Below are positions 52,200 through 60,758 of a stretch of DNA of 64,000 bases, piece after piece (the first letter of the stretch is position 1; each line of letters opens with the position of its first letter). Under the pieces are notes generated by a model. It was not told where the DNA came from. It was given only the letters and a program-made list of their open reading frames with translations, and did not search any database. Source of the DNA: Bog-793 sp050013835 (lineage in GTDB: Bacteria > Actinomycetota > Acidimicrobiia > Acidimicrobiales > Bog-793); assembly GCA_050013835.1 (NCBI GenBank), contig JBEKEM010000008.1, positions 62,001-126,000 on the forward strand. Reading direction: 5' to 3'. The position numbers and the translations under genes are program-made.

Positions 52200-52358
52200 G
52201 TGGTGGGCGATGCCGGGTGGGCGGCGGACGCCGCCGAGATCCACCTGCCCGGCGAAGGTCCAGACACCGTGCTCGCGCTTCGGTGGCGCGATACAAACAC
52301 GGCCTATTTTGCAACGTCTGCTTGGATGGCCCGCCTGTGTCCAGTTGACGAGGAATAA
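52200..52358 (+). CDS. Possible small acidic protein, 52 residues
   Basis: An open frame begins GTG GTG directly after the previous stop and ends at TAA 52358. It encodes an acidic, Ala/Trp-containing peptide (GDAGWAADAAEIHLPGEG, then LRWRDTNTAYFATSAWMARL). The close spacing suggests coupling, but no family is recognised and chance is not excluded. Confidence 0.3.
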   Translation: MVGDAGWAADAAEIHLPGEGPDTVLALRWRDTNTAYFATSAWMARLCPVDEE

Positions 52359-52494
52359 GTCCGGGGCTGGAGGTATTCACCACTGGCTTCTCAGCAATCC
52401 GACCAAGCTCGTTGATGAATCGCTTATGGCCTCACGAAAGGCCGAGGCTGGCAAAGGCGTCGCCTTTCGACGGCCGCTTGTTCGTGTACACGCC

Positions 52495-52742
52495 GCGCCC
52501 GTCGCGCGCCCGAGCCATTCTTCGCGGGTGCCGCAGGCTTCCCGAGTAGCCCCTGACCTGGGAGTTCTTCTGTGGAGGTGAGCGGACTCGAACCGCCGAC
52601 TTCCAAGTTGCGAAAATGGATCGTCGCAATCCTGTGAACAGGACTTACGTGAATTCACCTCTTCTCGCTTGCGGCAGCTTGCGGCAGCACGCGGCAGCAT
52701 CCGGCAGTTCAGACGCGCCCGTTCGCGCCCGTGACGCGCCCG
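52495..52742. repeat. Repeat block R4 with tRNA 3'-end-like core
   Basis: Fourth copy: GAGCCATTCTTCGCGGGTG, CTGGGAGTTCTTC, the tRNA-like segment (from 52572), the GTTGCGA hairpin, TCCTGTGAACAGG, four 10-bp units (52671-52710), then TTCAGACGCGCCCGTTCGCG. Confidence 0.7.
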
Positions 52743-52868
52743 ACGCGAAGAAGGCAGTCCCACGGGATTGCCCTCACTGTTATGTCTCCCCGCTCGTCCG
52801 GTGCTCAGTCTTCAGGCGTCGTCGACAGCGGTCGAGAGCTGAGAATGGCTAGGTGTGTGTGTCTTCCA

Positions 52869-53455
52869 CTACGGGGTCGACGGTATGACGGCTTCGAAGG
52901 AGACGCTGTTCGTCAACGCCCCGGACAAGTTATTCGTCTCGACCGACAACTCAAATGCACTGGAGGAGCAATACCCCACCCAGGCGACGACGCCCCCGCC
53001 GCCTTGGGGCCCTCCCGGCGACACCAGCAACGACGTGTTGGCCGAGGTCGATGTCGCGTCCGGTGTGAGGCAGTACTGCCCGGTGCCGATTCTGGTCACG
53101 GAGACCCAGCCCACGAGTCCCTCTGGGTAGAAGCTCAGAGTCCCGGGATCAACATCGCCAGCGTCGCGAGCCACACCAGTCGCACCCTTCGCACCCCTCG
53201 CACCCTTCGCACCCTTCGCACCCCTCGGCCCCTTCGCACCCCTCGGCCCCTGAGCTCCAGTCGGTCCCTGCGAGTTGATCGAGACAGCCTTGGTGCCAGC
53301 CGGGCAGGCCCCTTTGGCACTCGCACCGTAGACGAGGCCGGCCTTGACGCAAACCTGGTAGGGGGGTCTTTCGTAGATGCGGCAACGAGCCCAGCACCTA
53401 CGAGCATCAACACCCCAACGATGACCGGGATGGCAAGGATTCTCTTGTTGAGCAT
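52869..53455 (-). pseudogene. Secreted collagen-like protein gene with one frameshift
   Basis: From ATG 53455 (AAAGGA 5 bases upstream) the frame encodes a signal-type segment LAIPVIVGVLMLVGAGLVAA. At a CCCCCC run near 53362-53367 it leaves the coding frame. The other frame continues PYQVCVKAGLVYGASAKG, then ten or so Gly-x-y triplets (GPTGAQGPRGAKGPRGAKGA) and a C-terminal beta-rich domain with GLVGWVSVTRIGTGQYCL and VGYCSSSAFELSV, to a stop at 52869. One extra C would join the halves into about 195 residues. Collagen-like stalks carry small outer domains; the role is unknown. Sequencing error or phase variation at the C-run are possible. Confidence 0.75.
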
Positions 53456-53818
53456 GGCATTCCTTTCTTCGCGCTCTATCGCCGACGCAACCCGTTCCCT
53501 CGTCACCACCTGAACCGTTCGCGAGGAGTCGACGCCCGATGGGGGTTCACGTCGGGGAACCGATGTCCACGATCTCCGACTGGCGGCTTGAGCCGTGGGC
53601 CGGGACCTAACCGCGATTAGTGACGCTCGAAACGTCAAGTGCTGCCGCGCATTATGGGGCACGTAGTGCACAACAGGTCCGTCCGTAGGGTCATTCATTG
53701 CGCACTGTCGCGTCTGCAACCAAACATATGCACACAATTTGGGTGTCCGCGCCACCGTTCGCGCGACCCTACCGGCCACAGTTCGACGGTTCCGTGCTGT
53801 CAGCACCACGCGAATGGC
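53456..53818. other. Intergenic, no gene seen
   Basis: 363 bases between the collagen-like gene and the arsenic operon, AT-richer than average, with no convincing gene. Confidence 0.5.
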
Positions 53819-54052
53819 TCAGGTTGTCCTTGCCGGGGAGTTCTCCGCAGCGTCGTGGGCCGCCTGGCACACCGGGCAACGGATCGTGCGCGCCGGGGGC
53901 TCGACGACGACCGCGCGGTTGATGGCCGCGGTGCGGGTCAGCCAGTGGGCCCCGACCTGCACGTGGTCAGCGCAGAGCCCTGCCCCGCAATTGCTGCACA
54001 CGGCGACAGCGACGGTGGTGATGCCGGTCGCGGCACAATCGAAGCAGTTCAT
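53819..54052 (-). CDS. DUF2180 zinc-ribbon-like protein
   Basis: 77-residue protein with three metal-binding knuckles: MNCFDCAATG, AVCSNCGAGLCADH, IRCPVCQAAH. This is the DUF2180 pattern (CxxC-type start and CxDH). The start overlaps the acr3 stop (ATGA). Members often sit next to arsenic or metal-resistance genes; a metal- or arsenite-binding role is inferred. Confidence 0.8.
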   Translation of the reverse strand: MNCFDCAATGITTVAVAVCSNCGAGLCADHVQVGAHWLTRTAAINRAVVVEPPARTIRCPVCQAAHDAAENSPARTT

Positions 54053-55164
54053 CGGGTCTCCTTCCTCTTGGCCAGATAGAAATGCCGTCGAATCCACAAG
54101 GCGACGTAGACGAGTCCGAGGAGAACCGGGACTTCGATGAGCGGCCCGACCACTCCGGCGAGGGCTTGGCCGGAGGTGACTCCGAACACCCCGATCGCCA
54201 CGGCGATCGCGAGCTCGAAGTCGTTGCTGGCGGCGGAGAAGGCGAGGGCCGCGGTACGCGGATAAGAGAGGTGCAGGCGACGACCGATGGCGAACCCGCC
54301 GGACCACATGATCCCGAAGTACGCGAGAAGCGGCAGCGCGATCCGGGCGACGTCGAGGGGCTCGGAGGTGATCTTGCGTCCTTGCAAGGCGAAGAGGATC
54401 ACCACCGTGAAGAGCAGCCCGTAGAGGGCAACCGGGCCGATCTTTGGGAGAAAGCGCTCCTCGTACCAGGCCCGGCCGCGCCGTCTTTCGCCGAGGGTGC
54501 GCGTGACGAACCCGGCCACGAGCGGGATGCCGAGGAAGATCGCCACGGTGGCGGCGATGGTGCCCATCGACACCGACAGGCTCTCGGTGCGAAGGCCGAG
54601 CCAACGAGGGAGCACGTTGAGGTAGAAGACGCCGAGCGCCGCGTAGGCGAGGACCTGGAAGACGGCGTTCAGCGCGACAAGCACTGCCGCCATCTCCCTA
54701 TCGCCGTCGGCGAGATCGGTCCAGATCAGCACCATGGCGATGCAGCGGGCGAGTCCGACCAGGATGACCCCGGTGCGATAGGCGGGCTGGTCGGGAAGGA
54801 GCGCCCAGGCGAGTGCGAACATGACGGCCGGGCCGACCACCCAGTTCAAGGCGAGCGAAGCCGCGATCATTCTCCGGTCCGCCGCGATCCGCCCGACCTC
54901 GCCGTAGCGAACCTTGGCGAGCACCGGGTACATCATCAGCAGGAGCCCCACGGCGATCGGGAGGCTTGTGCCGTGGATGGCCACTCGGTTGAGCGCCCCG
55001 TTGAGCCCGGGAAACAGCCGACCGAGGCCGAGGCCAACCGCCATGGCGGCCGCGATCCACACCGGCAGGAACCGGTTGAGGCGCGACAGCCGATCGACGA
55101 CCGCCTGCTCCTCGCCGACGGTTGGCGAGACCTCGGGTCGAGTAGAGACGACAGTGTCGCTCAC
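54049..55164 (-). CDS. acr3: ACR3-family arsenite efflux permease
   Basis: Arsenite/H+ antiporter of the ACR3 (BASS) family, 371 residues, ten predicted segments. Seen: LNRFLPVWIAAAMAVGLGLG at the start; SLALNWVVGPAVMFALAWAL; and the functional Cys141 in VGLARCIAMVLIWTDLADGD; then NDFELAIAVAIGVFG. The start overlaps the arsR stop by 4 bases. It is second in the operon arsR-acr3-DUF2180; no arsenate reductase is present. Confidence 0.93.
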   Translation of the reverse strand: MSDTVVSTRPEVSPTVGEEQAVVDRLSRLNRFLPVWIAAAMAVGLGLGRLFPGLNGALNRVAIHGTSLPIAVGLLLMMYPVLAKVRYGEVGRIAADRRMIAASLALNWVVGPAVMFALAWALLPDQPAYRTGVILVGLARCIAMVLIWTDLADGDREMAAVLVALNAVFQVLAYAALGVFYLNVLPRWLGLRTESLSVSMGTIAATVAIFLGIPLVAGFVTRTLGERRRGRAWYEERFLPKIGPVALYGLLFTVVILFALQGRKITSEPLDVARIALPLLAYFGIMWSGGFAIGRRLHLSYPRTAALAFSAASNDFELAIAVAIGVFGVTSGQALAGVVGPLIEVPVLLGLVYVALWIRRHFYLAKRKETR

Positions 55165-55523
55165 CGGCCCGTCTCCTCCTCGTCACAGGAGGGGCCGACC
55201 CGTTCGGTGCTCACCGTCTCGCCCGGTAGCGGAACGCCAGCGTCGGCTAGCGCCACCCAAAGGGCAGCGAACCCGTCGACATCGAGGCGGTAGTCCACCC
55301 ACCGTCCGCGGCGCGTCGCGCTGATCAACCCGGCCTCGCGCAGCACCCGGAGGTGGTAGGAGAGCAGGTTGGGTGCGACGGCAACTCGCGCTTGGAGGTC
55401 GCAAACGCAATGCTGGCCACACGCCAAGAGGCCGATGACCGCCAGACGCACCGGGTCGGCAAGTGCCCCGAGACGCTCTGCTGCTTCAACGCTTGTTGAT
55501 TCAACGATGGTTGAACTAATCAC
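55161..55523 (-). CDS. arsR: ArsR-family metalloregulator
   Basis: Winged-helix repressor of 120 residues. Seen: LGALADPVRLAVIGLLACGQ, then HCVCDLQARVAVAPNLLSYH (HTH with the CxC-type arsenite-binding cysteines: Cys-x2-His-Cys-Val-Cys), LRVLREAGLISATRRGRWVD and the wing YRLDVDGF. GTG 55523 is chosen because the protein then has normal length; an ATG-type start at 55643 would add 40 unrelated residues. The TTCAAC palindrome lies at the 5' end, suiting autorepression released by As(III). Confidence 0.88.
   Translation of the reverse strand: MISSTIVESTSVEAAERLGALADPVRLAVIGLLACGQHCVCDLQARVAVAPNLLSYHLRVLREAGLISATRRGRWVDYRLDVDGFAALWVALADAGVPLPGETVSTERVGPSCDEEETGR
55500..55515. promoter_or_regulatory. 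Predicted ArsR operator
   Basis: TTCAACGATGGTTGAA: perfect TTCAAC/GTTGAA inverted repeat with a 4-base spacer, at the 5' end of arsR; further TTGAA half-sites lie on both sides. Confidence 0.5.
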
Positions 55524-55789
55524 CCTTGAATTGTCGCATTCGACGTGCCCGCGCACAAGGCCGTTGGTCACATGGCCATCGGCATCTGGGCCGGCGGGCG
55601 AGGCCATGGCGGTTCCGTGCAGGGACGAGGGTGCTGCGCCCACGAAAGGCAGACTCGGCGATTTGCATCCGCGGAACTGTCCCAGAACGTTCAGCCGACA
55701 GGATGCCTCGGGCTCGCCCGAAGGTGCCGCAAGGTGACGCTCTTGTGGCGCGTCGAGGATTAGCCGCCAGCAACGAACGCGACTACGAC

Positions 55790-56605
55790 CTATGCGGCAT
55801 ATCGGTCGAAGTTCTCTCGGCGTCGGTCATTAACCGTGGTCGTCCTCGGATCTGCGTGTCGGGCAGCGATCTGCACGTCACGCAGGGGAACGCCAGCGTC
55901 GAGCGCCGACATGATGAACCCAGCCCGGAGCATGTGGGGATGGACGGCTCCCAGGCCGGCCCGCTTGCCGATTGAGCGCACCCAGCGGTGGGCGGTTCTA
56001 CCGTCGAGCCGCTCCCCATCGCGCCGAAGCAGAATTGGTCCGTCGGCACGTTCCTCGGTTGCCAGGTCAACCGTTCGCACGGTACGCGGCACGAGTGGGA
56101 TGACGGCCGGCTTGTTGCCCTTCCCGATGATGCGAAGGGTTCGGTGCCCGCGGTCAAAGCCGAGGTGCTCGATGTTCGTTCCGCACGCTTCGCTCACCCG
56201 GAGGCCGTTTAGTCCGAGGAGCACCGCCAGTGCGGCGTGATCACGATCGAACCTCTCGGCAGCGAAGAGGAATGACCCGAGCTCGCCGCGGTCCATGCCG
56301 CGACCTTCGCTCGGGTACACCTTGGGGCGTCGCACGTATTGAACCGCGTTGGACGAGATTCTCCCGTCGATATGGGTGAAGCGGTAGAAGCCGCACACTG
56401 TCGACAGTCGTCGGTCAATCGTCGAAGCGGCGAGGCCCCGCTCTTCGAGCGCCGTGCGGTGGAGCTCGATGTGCGGTCGCGTCGCATCGAGAACCGGAAG
56501 CTTCGCATCACTCGCCCACAGGAAGAACGAGCGAAGGTCGAGTCCCGAGTCCCGCGAGGAAGACAGCTGCCAGGAAACAAGGCAGGAGGAGGACGGTCCA
56601 CACAA
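55790..56605 (-). pseudogene. Tyrosine recombinase (integrase) lacking the catalytic Tyr
   Basis: Phage-type/XerD-like integrase, 271 residues as read. Seen: SAM-like core-binding segment ASTIDRRLSTVCGFYRFTHI, then the catalytic set Arg136 (LGLNGLRVSEAC), Lys162 (IIGKGNKPAVIP), His224-x-x-Arg227 (HPHMLRAGF) and His250 (QIAARHADPRTTT). The nucleophile position in family members (TTxxYDRxR) is Asn259 here, codon AAT at 55831-55829, one base from TAT. Eleven residues on the frame ends at TAG where relatives continue about 12 residues. The N-terminus is unrelated to the family, so the start is unsure. Almost certainly inactive. It lies 3 kb right of R4. Confidence 0.8.
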
Positions 56606-56649
56606 GCCTCGACCTCCAGCGTCGGCGCCTCCTTCCCGGGGCTGGGTCC

Positions 56650-58071
56650 TCAGCTGTCATACGCCTCAAGCCGTACGACTGCGTCTATCCCGCCGATCGG
56701 GGACGCGTCGAGCCAAGTGGTCCCACCCGACATCCTGGCGAGCTGAGCGACGATGGCGAGGCCGAGGCCGGAGCCGCCGTGCGGCGCTCCTTCCCGCCTC
56801 CAGAACCGGTCGAAGGCCCTGGTCCTGTCTGCGCGGCCCATACCGGGCCCGTCATCGATCACATGAATTTCGACGGCGTCTCCTGTCGGAACCGCGCGGA
56901 GAACAACCTTTCCGGCCGCGGGCGTCGCTTCGAGGGCATTTGCCAGGAAGTTGTCGAGGATCTGCTCGAGGTGTCCCGGACAGCCAAGGGCCGTGAGGTT
57001 TGGTCCGGGCTGGCCTACGACAGCCGGAAATTCGCAGGTGAGAGCCACGTGGTGTTCCTCGGCCAGGGCGCTCCACGCACCTACACGGTTGAGCAGCACG
57101 TCTTTGACGTCGACCCGCTCTCTCACCGGGCGGACACCCCCCTCGGAACGCGCCAGGGTGAGCAGTCCATCGACGATCCTGGAGAGCCGGTCGGCTTCGG
57201 CGAGGGCAGCGGTGAGATCGGCTTGTTGCTCCTCCTCGAGGGTGTCCTCGAGGTTCTCGAGACGGAGGTGCAGCGCCGTGAGCGGAGTGCGGAGTTGATG
57301 CGAGGCGTCGGCGAGGAAAGCCCGCTGGGTGTGGACGAGTTCTTCCAGACGCTCCGCCATCTCGTTGACGGTTTCGCCGAGCGCGTCGAGCTCGGCCGGA
57401 CCGCGCCCGACCGGGGCCCGCTCGGACAAACGGCCGGCACCGACGGCGGCGACTGCCGCCTCGATGCCTTCGAGCGGGCGGGTGAGAGATCGCGCGAGCA
57501 CCGTCCCGAGAGCAGTGGCCAGGGCGACCATGCCTATCCCAAAGAGGGCCAGGGTGACCCAGTTACTCCTGATACGCGCGTGAAGGGGCGTCGCCGACTC
57601 CGCGACGAGGAGGACCACGTCCGGGGCGTGTGTCGTGGACGGTGAGCCACCGGCACCAGGCGCGGCGACCGGCAACGCCACGTATAAGAAGTCGTCGTCA
57701 GGATCCCCCGACCCCTCCTCGCCGGAGGTGTGGCCGGAAGCAGCCACCTTGATGATGGCCTCGGTGCGGGCGTCGCGCAGCTCCTCTAACGCGCCACGTC
57801 CAGCCGCGGCCAGGGCGTGCCCGTTCGAGACGACAGCGACGACGGCCCCGTCAGAGCGCGCGAACTGGTTGACGACGGGTTGGAGTCCGTGACCGCCTCC
57901 ACGGTTCAGACCCGCAGACACGAGTACGGCGAGCGACGAGGCGTCGCTCTGCAGCTCCGACATCGACGTGGCCCGGTCGTTCCGGGCCAGGCTCAGCCCG
58001 AGCGGGACTTCGAGAGCGACGACGAGAATGAGCGCAAAGAGGAAGAAGCCCGCGAGGAGCCGCCGCCTCAT
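56650..58071 (-). CDS. Sensor histidine kinase
   Basis: Membrane histidine kinase of 473 residues. Seen: TM1 LLAGFFLFALILVVALEVPL (5-24); outer sensor domain (about 30-168); TM2 VTLALFGIGMVALATALGT (172-190); HAMP (about 192-245); HisKA with phospho-His258 in AFLADASHQLRTPLTALH; HATPase with N-box DNFLANALEATP, G1 DDGPGMG and GSGLGLAIVAQLA. The start overlaps the response-regulator stop (ATGA). The signal is unknown; the divergent redox genes suggest a redox or metal cue. Confidence 0.92.
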   Translation of the reverse strand: MRRRLLAGFFLFALILVVALEVPLGLSLARNDRATSMSELQSDASSLAVLVSAGLNRGGGHGLQPVVNQFARSDGAVVAVVSNGHALAAAGRGALEELRDARTEAIIKVAASGHTSGEEGSGDPDDDFLYVALPVAAPGAGGSPSTTHAPDVVLLVAESATPLHARIRSNWVTLALFGIGMVALATALGTVLARSLTRPLEGIEAAVAAVGAGRLSERAPVGRGPAELDALGETVNEMAERLEELVHTQRAFLADASHQLRTPLTALHLRLENLEDTLEEEQQADLTAALAEADRLSRIVDGLLTLARSEGGVRPVRERVDVKDVLLNRVGAWSALAEEHHVALTCEFPAVVGQPGPNLTALGCPGHLEQILDNFLANALEATPAAGKVVLRAVPTGDAVEIHVIDDGPGMGRADRTRAFDRFWRREGAPHGGSGLGLAIVAQLARMSGGTTWLDASPIGGIDAVVRLEAYDS

Positions 58072-58727
58072 TTCGGAACGGCGAGCCGGAATCCGACGCC
58101 TCTGCTCGTCTCGATCCACTTCGGGTTGCCGAGCTTCTTGCGGAGAGAGGCGATATGGACGTCGACCGTCTTCGAAGTGCCGTACCAATGAGGATCCCAG
58201 ACCTCGGCAAGGATCTCGCGTCGAGTGACCATCGCCCCCGGGTCGAGAGCCAGCAAAGCAAGCAGATCGAACTCTTTGGGGGTGAGGGGCAGTTCCTCGC
58301 CTCCCAGCAGGACGCGGTGTGAACGGCGGTCGATCTCAAGATCGCCGATCACCTGGGGGCCGAGCACGGGCGAAGGCGTCGAGCTCCGACGGCTGACCGC
58401 GCGTATCCGGGCCACCAGCTCGCGGAAGCCGAACGGCTTGACGACATAGTCGTCGGCTCCGAGCTCGAGACCCACCACCCTGTCCGTCTCGTCGTCGCGC
58501 GCGGTGACGATGATTATCGGGACCGACGAGCGCGCGCGTAGCTGTTGGCAAACCTCGAAACCATGGGCGTCGGGCAGCCCCAGGTCCAACAGCACGAGAT
58601 CTGCCGGAGGGGTCGACAAGGCAGCCGCGGCCGTCTGCACGAGGGTCACGTCGAAGCCCTCACGGCGGAGCTTGGTGGCCAATGGCTCGCCGATGGCATT
58701 GTCATCTTCGACCACGAGAACTTGCAC
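58068..58727 (-). CDS. OmpR-family response regulator
   Basis: 219 residues. Receiver: VVEDDNAIGEPL with the acidic pair, phospho-Asp48 in LVLLDLGLPDAHGFE, and Lys in DDYVVKPFGFRE. C-terminal winged helix: PLTPKEFDLLALLALDPGAM, VTRREILAEVW and TVDVHIASLRKKLG. Cotranscribed with the kinase. It diverges from the flavocytochrome gene, its likely target. Confidence 0.93.
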   Translation of the reverse strand: MQVLVVEDDNAIGEPLATKLRREGFDVTLVQTAAAALSTPPADLVLLDLGLPDAHGFEVCQQLRARSSVPIIIVTARDDETDRVVGLELGADDYVVKPFGFRELVARIRAVSRRSSTPSPVLGPQVIGDLEIDRRSHRVLLGGEELPLTPKEFDLLALLALDPGAMVTRREILAEVWDPHWYGTSKTVDVHIASLRKKLGNPKWIETSRGVGFRLAVPK

Positions 58728-58884
58728 TGCTCGGGTAGCTTTCCACAGGCGATTAGGTTCGGGTAGGCGGGTCGTGACAGCAACCCCGCCACGAGGAGTT
58801 CCGCGCTGGCGGTGGTCGTCCGCGTAGCTTCCTCCTTGTCAAATCTTTACCTATTGCTGTGCCCATCTTGGACAGCCGCTTTCG

Positions 58885-58890
58885 TAGAGT
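58885..58890 (+). promoter_or_regulatory. TAGAGT -10 element
   Basis: TAGAGT ends 9 bases before ATG 58900, with no clear Shine-Dalgarno. The 170-base divergent intergenic region would also hold the response-regulator sites. Confidence 0.35.
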
Positions 58891-58899
58891 CACAGTGAC

Positions 58900-60291
58900 A
58901 TGGCCTCAGCCACCTTTGACCCGACGTATGCCTCGCATAGCGGGAGGCATCGCCGGCCGTCGGTCATCTCCCGACCGGGACCTGCTCCGCGGCCCGTGGT
59001 CGCCGAGGTCGCAACAGTCCTCGCAGGCCTTGGCTTCGGGGCTTGCCTCGCCCTCGCTTTCACCGCGGAGAGCTGGAGACAGTTCTCGGCGCCAGGCGGC
59101 GTCGCTATGTTCCTCGGCAATCTAACGGGCTTGGCTGGCACCTATCTGGCGCTCGTCATGGTGCTCCTCGTCAGCCGGATCCCGGTCGTCGAACGCGTGC
59201 TCGGTCAGGACAAACTGCTCGCCTCGCACCGCCGCCTCGCCCCGTGGCCCATTTCGCTCATCGTCGCCCACGCGGTTCTGCTCACCTTCGCCTACGCCGA
59301 GGCCGCCCGGACGGGTGTCTTCGGTCAGATCGGCGCCTTCATCAGGTCTTACCCCGACATGTTGACGGCGACGATTGCCCTGGTGACGATGGTCGCGGTC
59401 GCGATCACTTCGGTCTATTCGATCCGCCGCCGGCTCAGCAGGGAGATGTGGTGGGCCGTTCACCTCTTCATGTACCTCGCGCTCGCGCTCGCGTTCGCGC
59501 ACGAGATCGCGCTCGGACCGTCGTTTGTGGGACACCCCCTCACGAGGTTGGTCTGGTCCTTGCTCTGGGCCTCGAGTGCTGGCCTCGTGCTGGTCTACCG
59601 GTTCGGGTTGCCGCTGGTGCGGAGTTTCCGGCATCGCCTCGAGGTTGTGGAGGTCCACCCGGAAGGCCCGGGCACTGTCTCGGTCATCTGCCGGGGCAGG
59701 AATCTCGACCGCCTGGCGGTAGCGGGTGGTCAATTCTTCGAGTGGCGCTTCCTCACCAAGCAGATGTGGTGGCAGGCACACCCGTTCTCGCTCTCGGCGC
59801 GACCCCGGCCCCCTTTCCTCCGCATCACCGTGAAGGGCATCGGTGACTATTCCTCCGCCGTGAGCCGCCTGAAGCCGGGCACCCGTGTCGCCATCGAGGG
59901 GCCTTACGGGGCCTTCACGACCCACGCGCGTCGCCGCGCGAAAGTGGCACTCATCGCCGGGGGGGTAGGTGTCACCGCTATCCGTTCCTTGCTCGAGGAC
60001 CTACCACGAGATTGTGACCCGGTCGTGATCCTCCGCGCTTCCAGTACCGAGGAGCTGATCCTGGCCTCGGAAGTGTCCGAGCTTGTTCGGCACCGCAAGG
60101 GTCGAGTCCACGAGCTCGTCGGCCCTCGCTCGGACGTGCGGGTCGACCGCCTCTCCGAGCTCGTGCCGGACCTGGCAAACAGGGACGTCTATGTGTCGGG
60201 ACCTGAGGGATTTGTCGAACGGATGGTCTCAACCGCCCTACGGCTCGGGGTATCCAAGGACTCGCTCCACTTCGAGGTCTACTCCCTGTGA
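58900..60291 (+). CDS. Ferric-reductase-like flavocytochrome (FRD/NOX type)
   Basis: 463 residues. Seen: about six membrane segments (35-225) carrying His pairs that could ligate haem (SHRRLAPWPISLIVAHAVL and WWAVHLFMYLALALAFAHEI); then a ferredoxin-reductase module: FAD-binding HPFSLSARPRPPF, and the NAD(P)-binding LIAGGVGVTAIRSLL with the C-terminal DVYVSGPEGFVERM. It is the electron-donating end of a transmembrane relay: NAD(P)H to FAD to haem to an outer acceptor. The next gene (FMN-binding) overlaps its stop, and ApbE follows, so the outer acceptor is probably a covalently bound FMN protein. Confidence 0.88.
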   Translation: MASATFDPTYASHSGRHRRPSVISRPGPAPRPVVAEVATVLAGLGFGACLALAFTAESWRQFSAPGGVAMFLGNLTGLAGTYLALVMVLLVSRIPVVERVLGQDKLLASHRRLAPWPISLIVAHAVLLTFAYAEAARTGVFGQIGAFIRSYPDMLTATIALVTMVAVAITSVYSIRRRLSREMWWAVHLFMYLALALAFAHEIALGPSFVGHPLTRLVWSLLWASSAGLVLVYRFGLPLVRSFRHRLEVVEVHPEGPGTVSVICRGRNLDRLAVAGGQFFEWRFLTKQMWWQAHPFSLSARPRPPFLRITVKGIGDYSSAVSRLKPGTRVAIEGPYGAFTTHARRRAKVALIAGGVGVTAIRSLLEDLPRDCDPVVILRASSTEELILASEVSELVRHRKGRVHELVGPRSDVRVDRLSELVPDLANRDVYVSGPEGFVERMVSTALRLGVSKDSLHFEVYSL

Positions 60292-60758
60292 ACGTGCGTG
60301 ACCGACGCTCACAAAGCCGCGCAACCACCACCAAGAAGCTGCGCAAGATGAGGCGTGGCCCGTTCGTCGTCATCGCCAGCGCCGCCGGATTCGCCGGGAT
60401 CGTCGCCATGCACGCCGCCGGCTCGCCTCCGGCGACGACAGGCCCCTCGACAACCCCGACTGTTACACCGACGGGGGCGTCCAGGACTGCCGTCGGAACC
60501 AGCGAGAACTACGGCTACGGGACGCTTGGCGTGAAGGTCACCGTCCGGGGGAGCCGGATCACAGACATTTCGGTGGCGACGATCCAGACCGCCGAGCAGT
60601 ACTCGCAGCAACTAGCCCAACAGGTCATTCCGCTGCTGCGCAACGAGGTCCTTTCTGCCCAGAGCGCGCGCATCAACGCGATCTCCGGTGCCACGTACAC
60701 GAGCGAGGCTTACGCCTACTCCGTCCAGGCGGCACTCGACACCCTTGGCGTGAAGTGA
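60288..60758 (+). CDS. FMN-binding domain protein, secreted
   Basis: 156 residues: a basic start and one hydrophobic segment FVVIASAAGFAGIVAMHAAG (about 26-45), a Pro/Thr-rich linker, then an FMN-binding domain (about 75-155) with GTLGVKVTVRGSRITDISV and the flavinylation motif ISGATYTSEAY. ApbE-type transferases attach FMN to the Thr of (S/T)GAT. The start overlaps the upstream stop (GTGA), and ApbE follows with a 4-base overlap. Confidence 0.85.
   Translation: MNVRDRRSQSRATTTKKLRKMRRGPFVVIASAAGFAGIVAMHAAGSPPATTGPSTTPTVTPTGASRTAVGTSENYGYGTLGVKVTVRGSRITDISVATIQTAEQYSQQLAQQVIPLLRNEVLSAQSARINAISGATYTSEAYAYSVQAALDTLGVK

Noticed and set aside
44190..52742. Integron with attC sites
   Set aside because: Blocks lack the GTTRRRY/RYYYAAC core pair, genes point both ways, and no integron integrase is seen.
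52855..53130. Plus-strand 91-codon frame
   Set aside because: Antisense to the collagen-like protein, whose C-terminal domain and Gly-x-y stalk are clearer.
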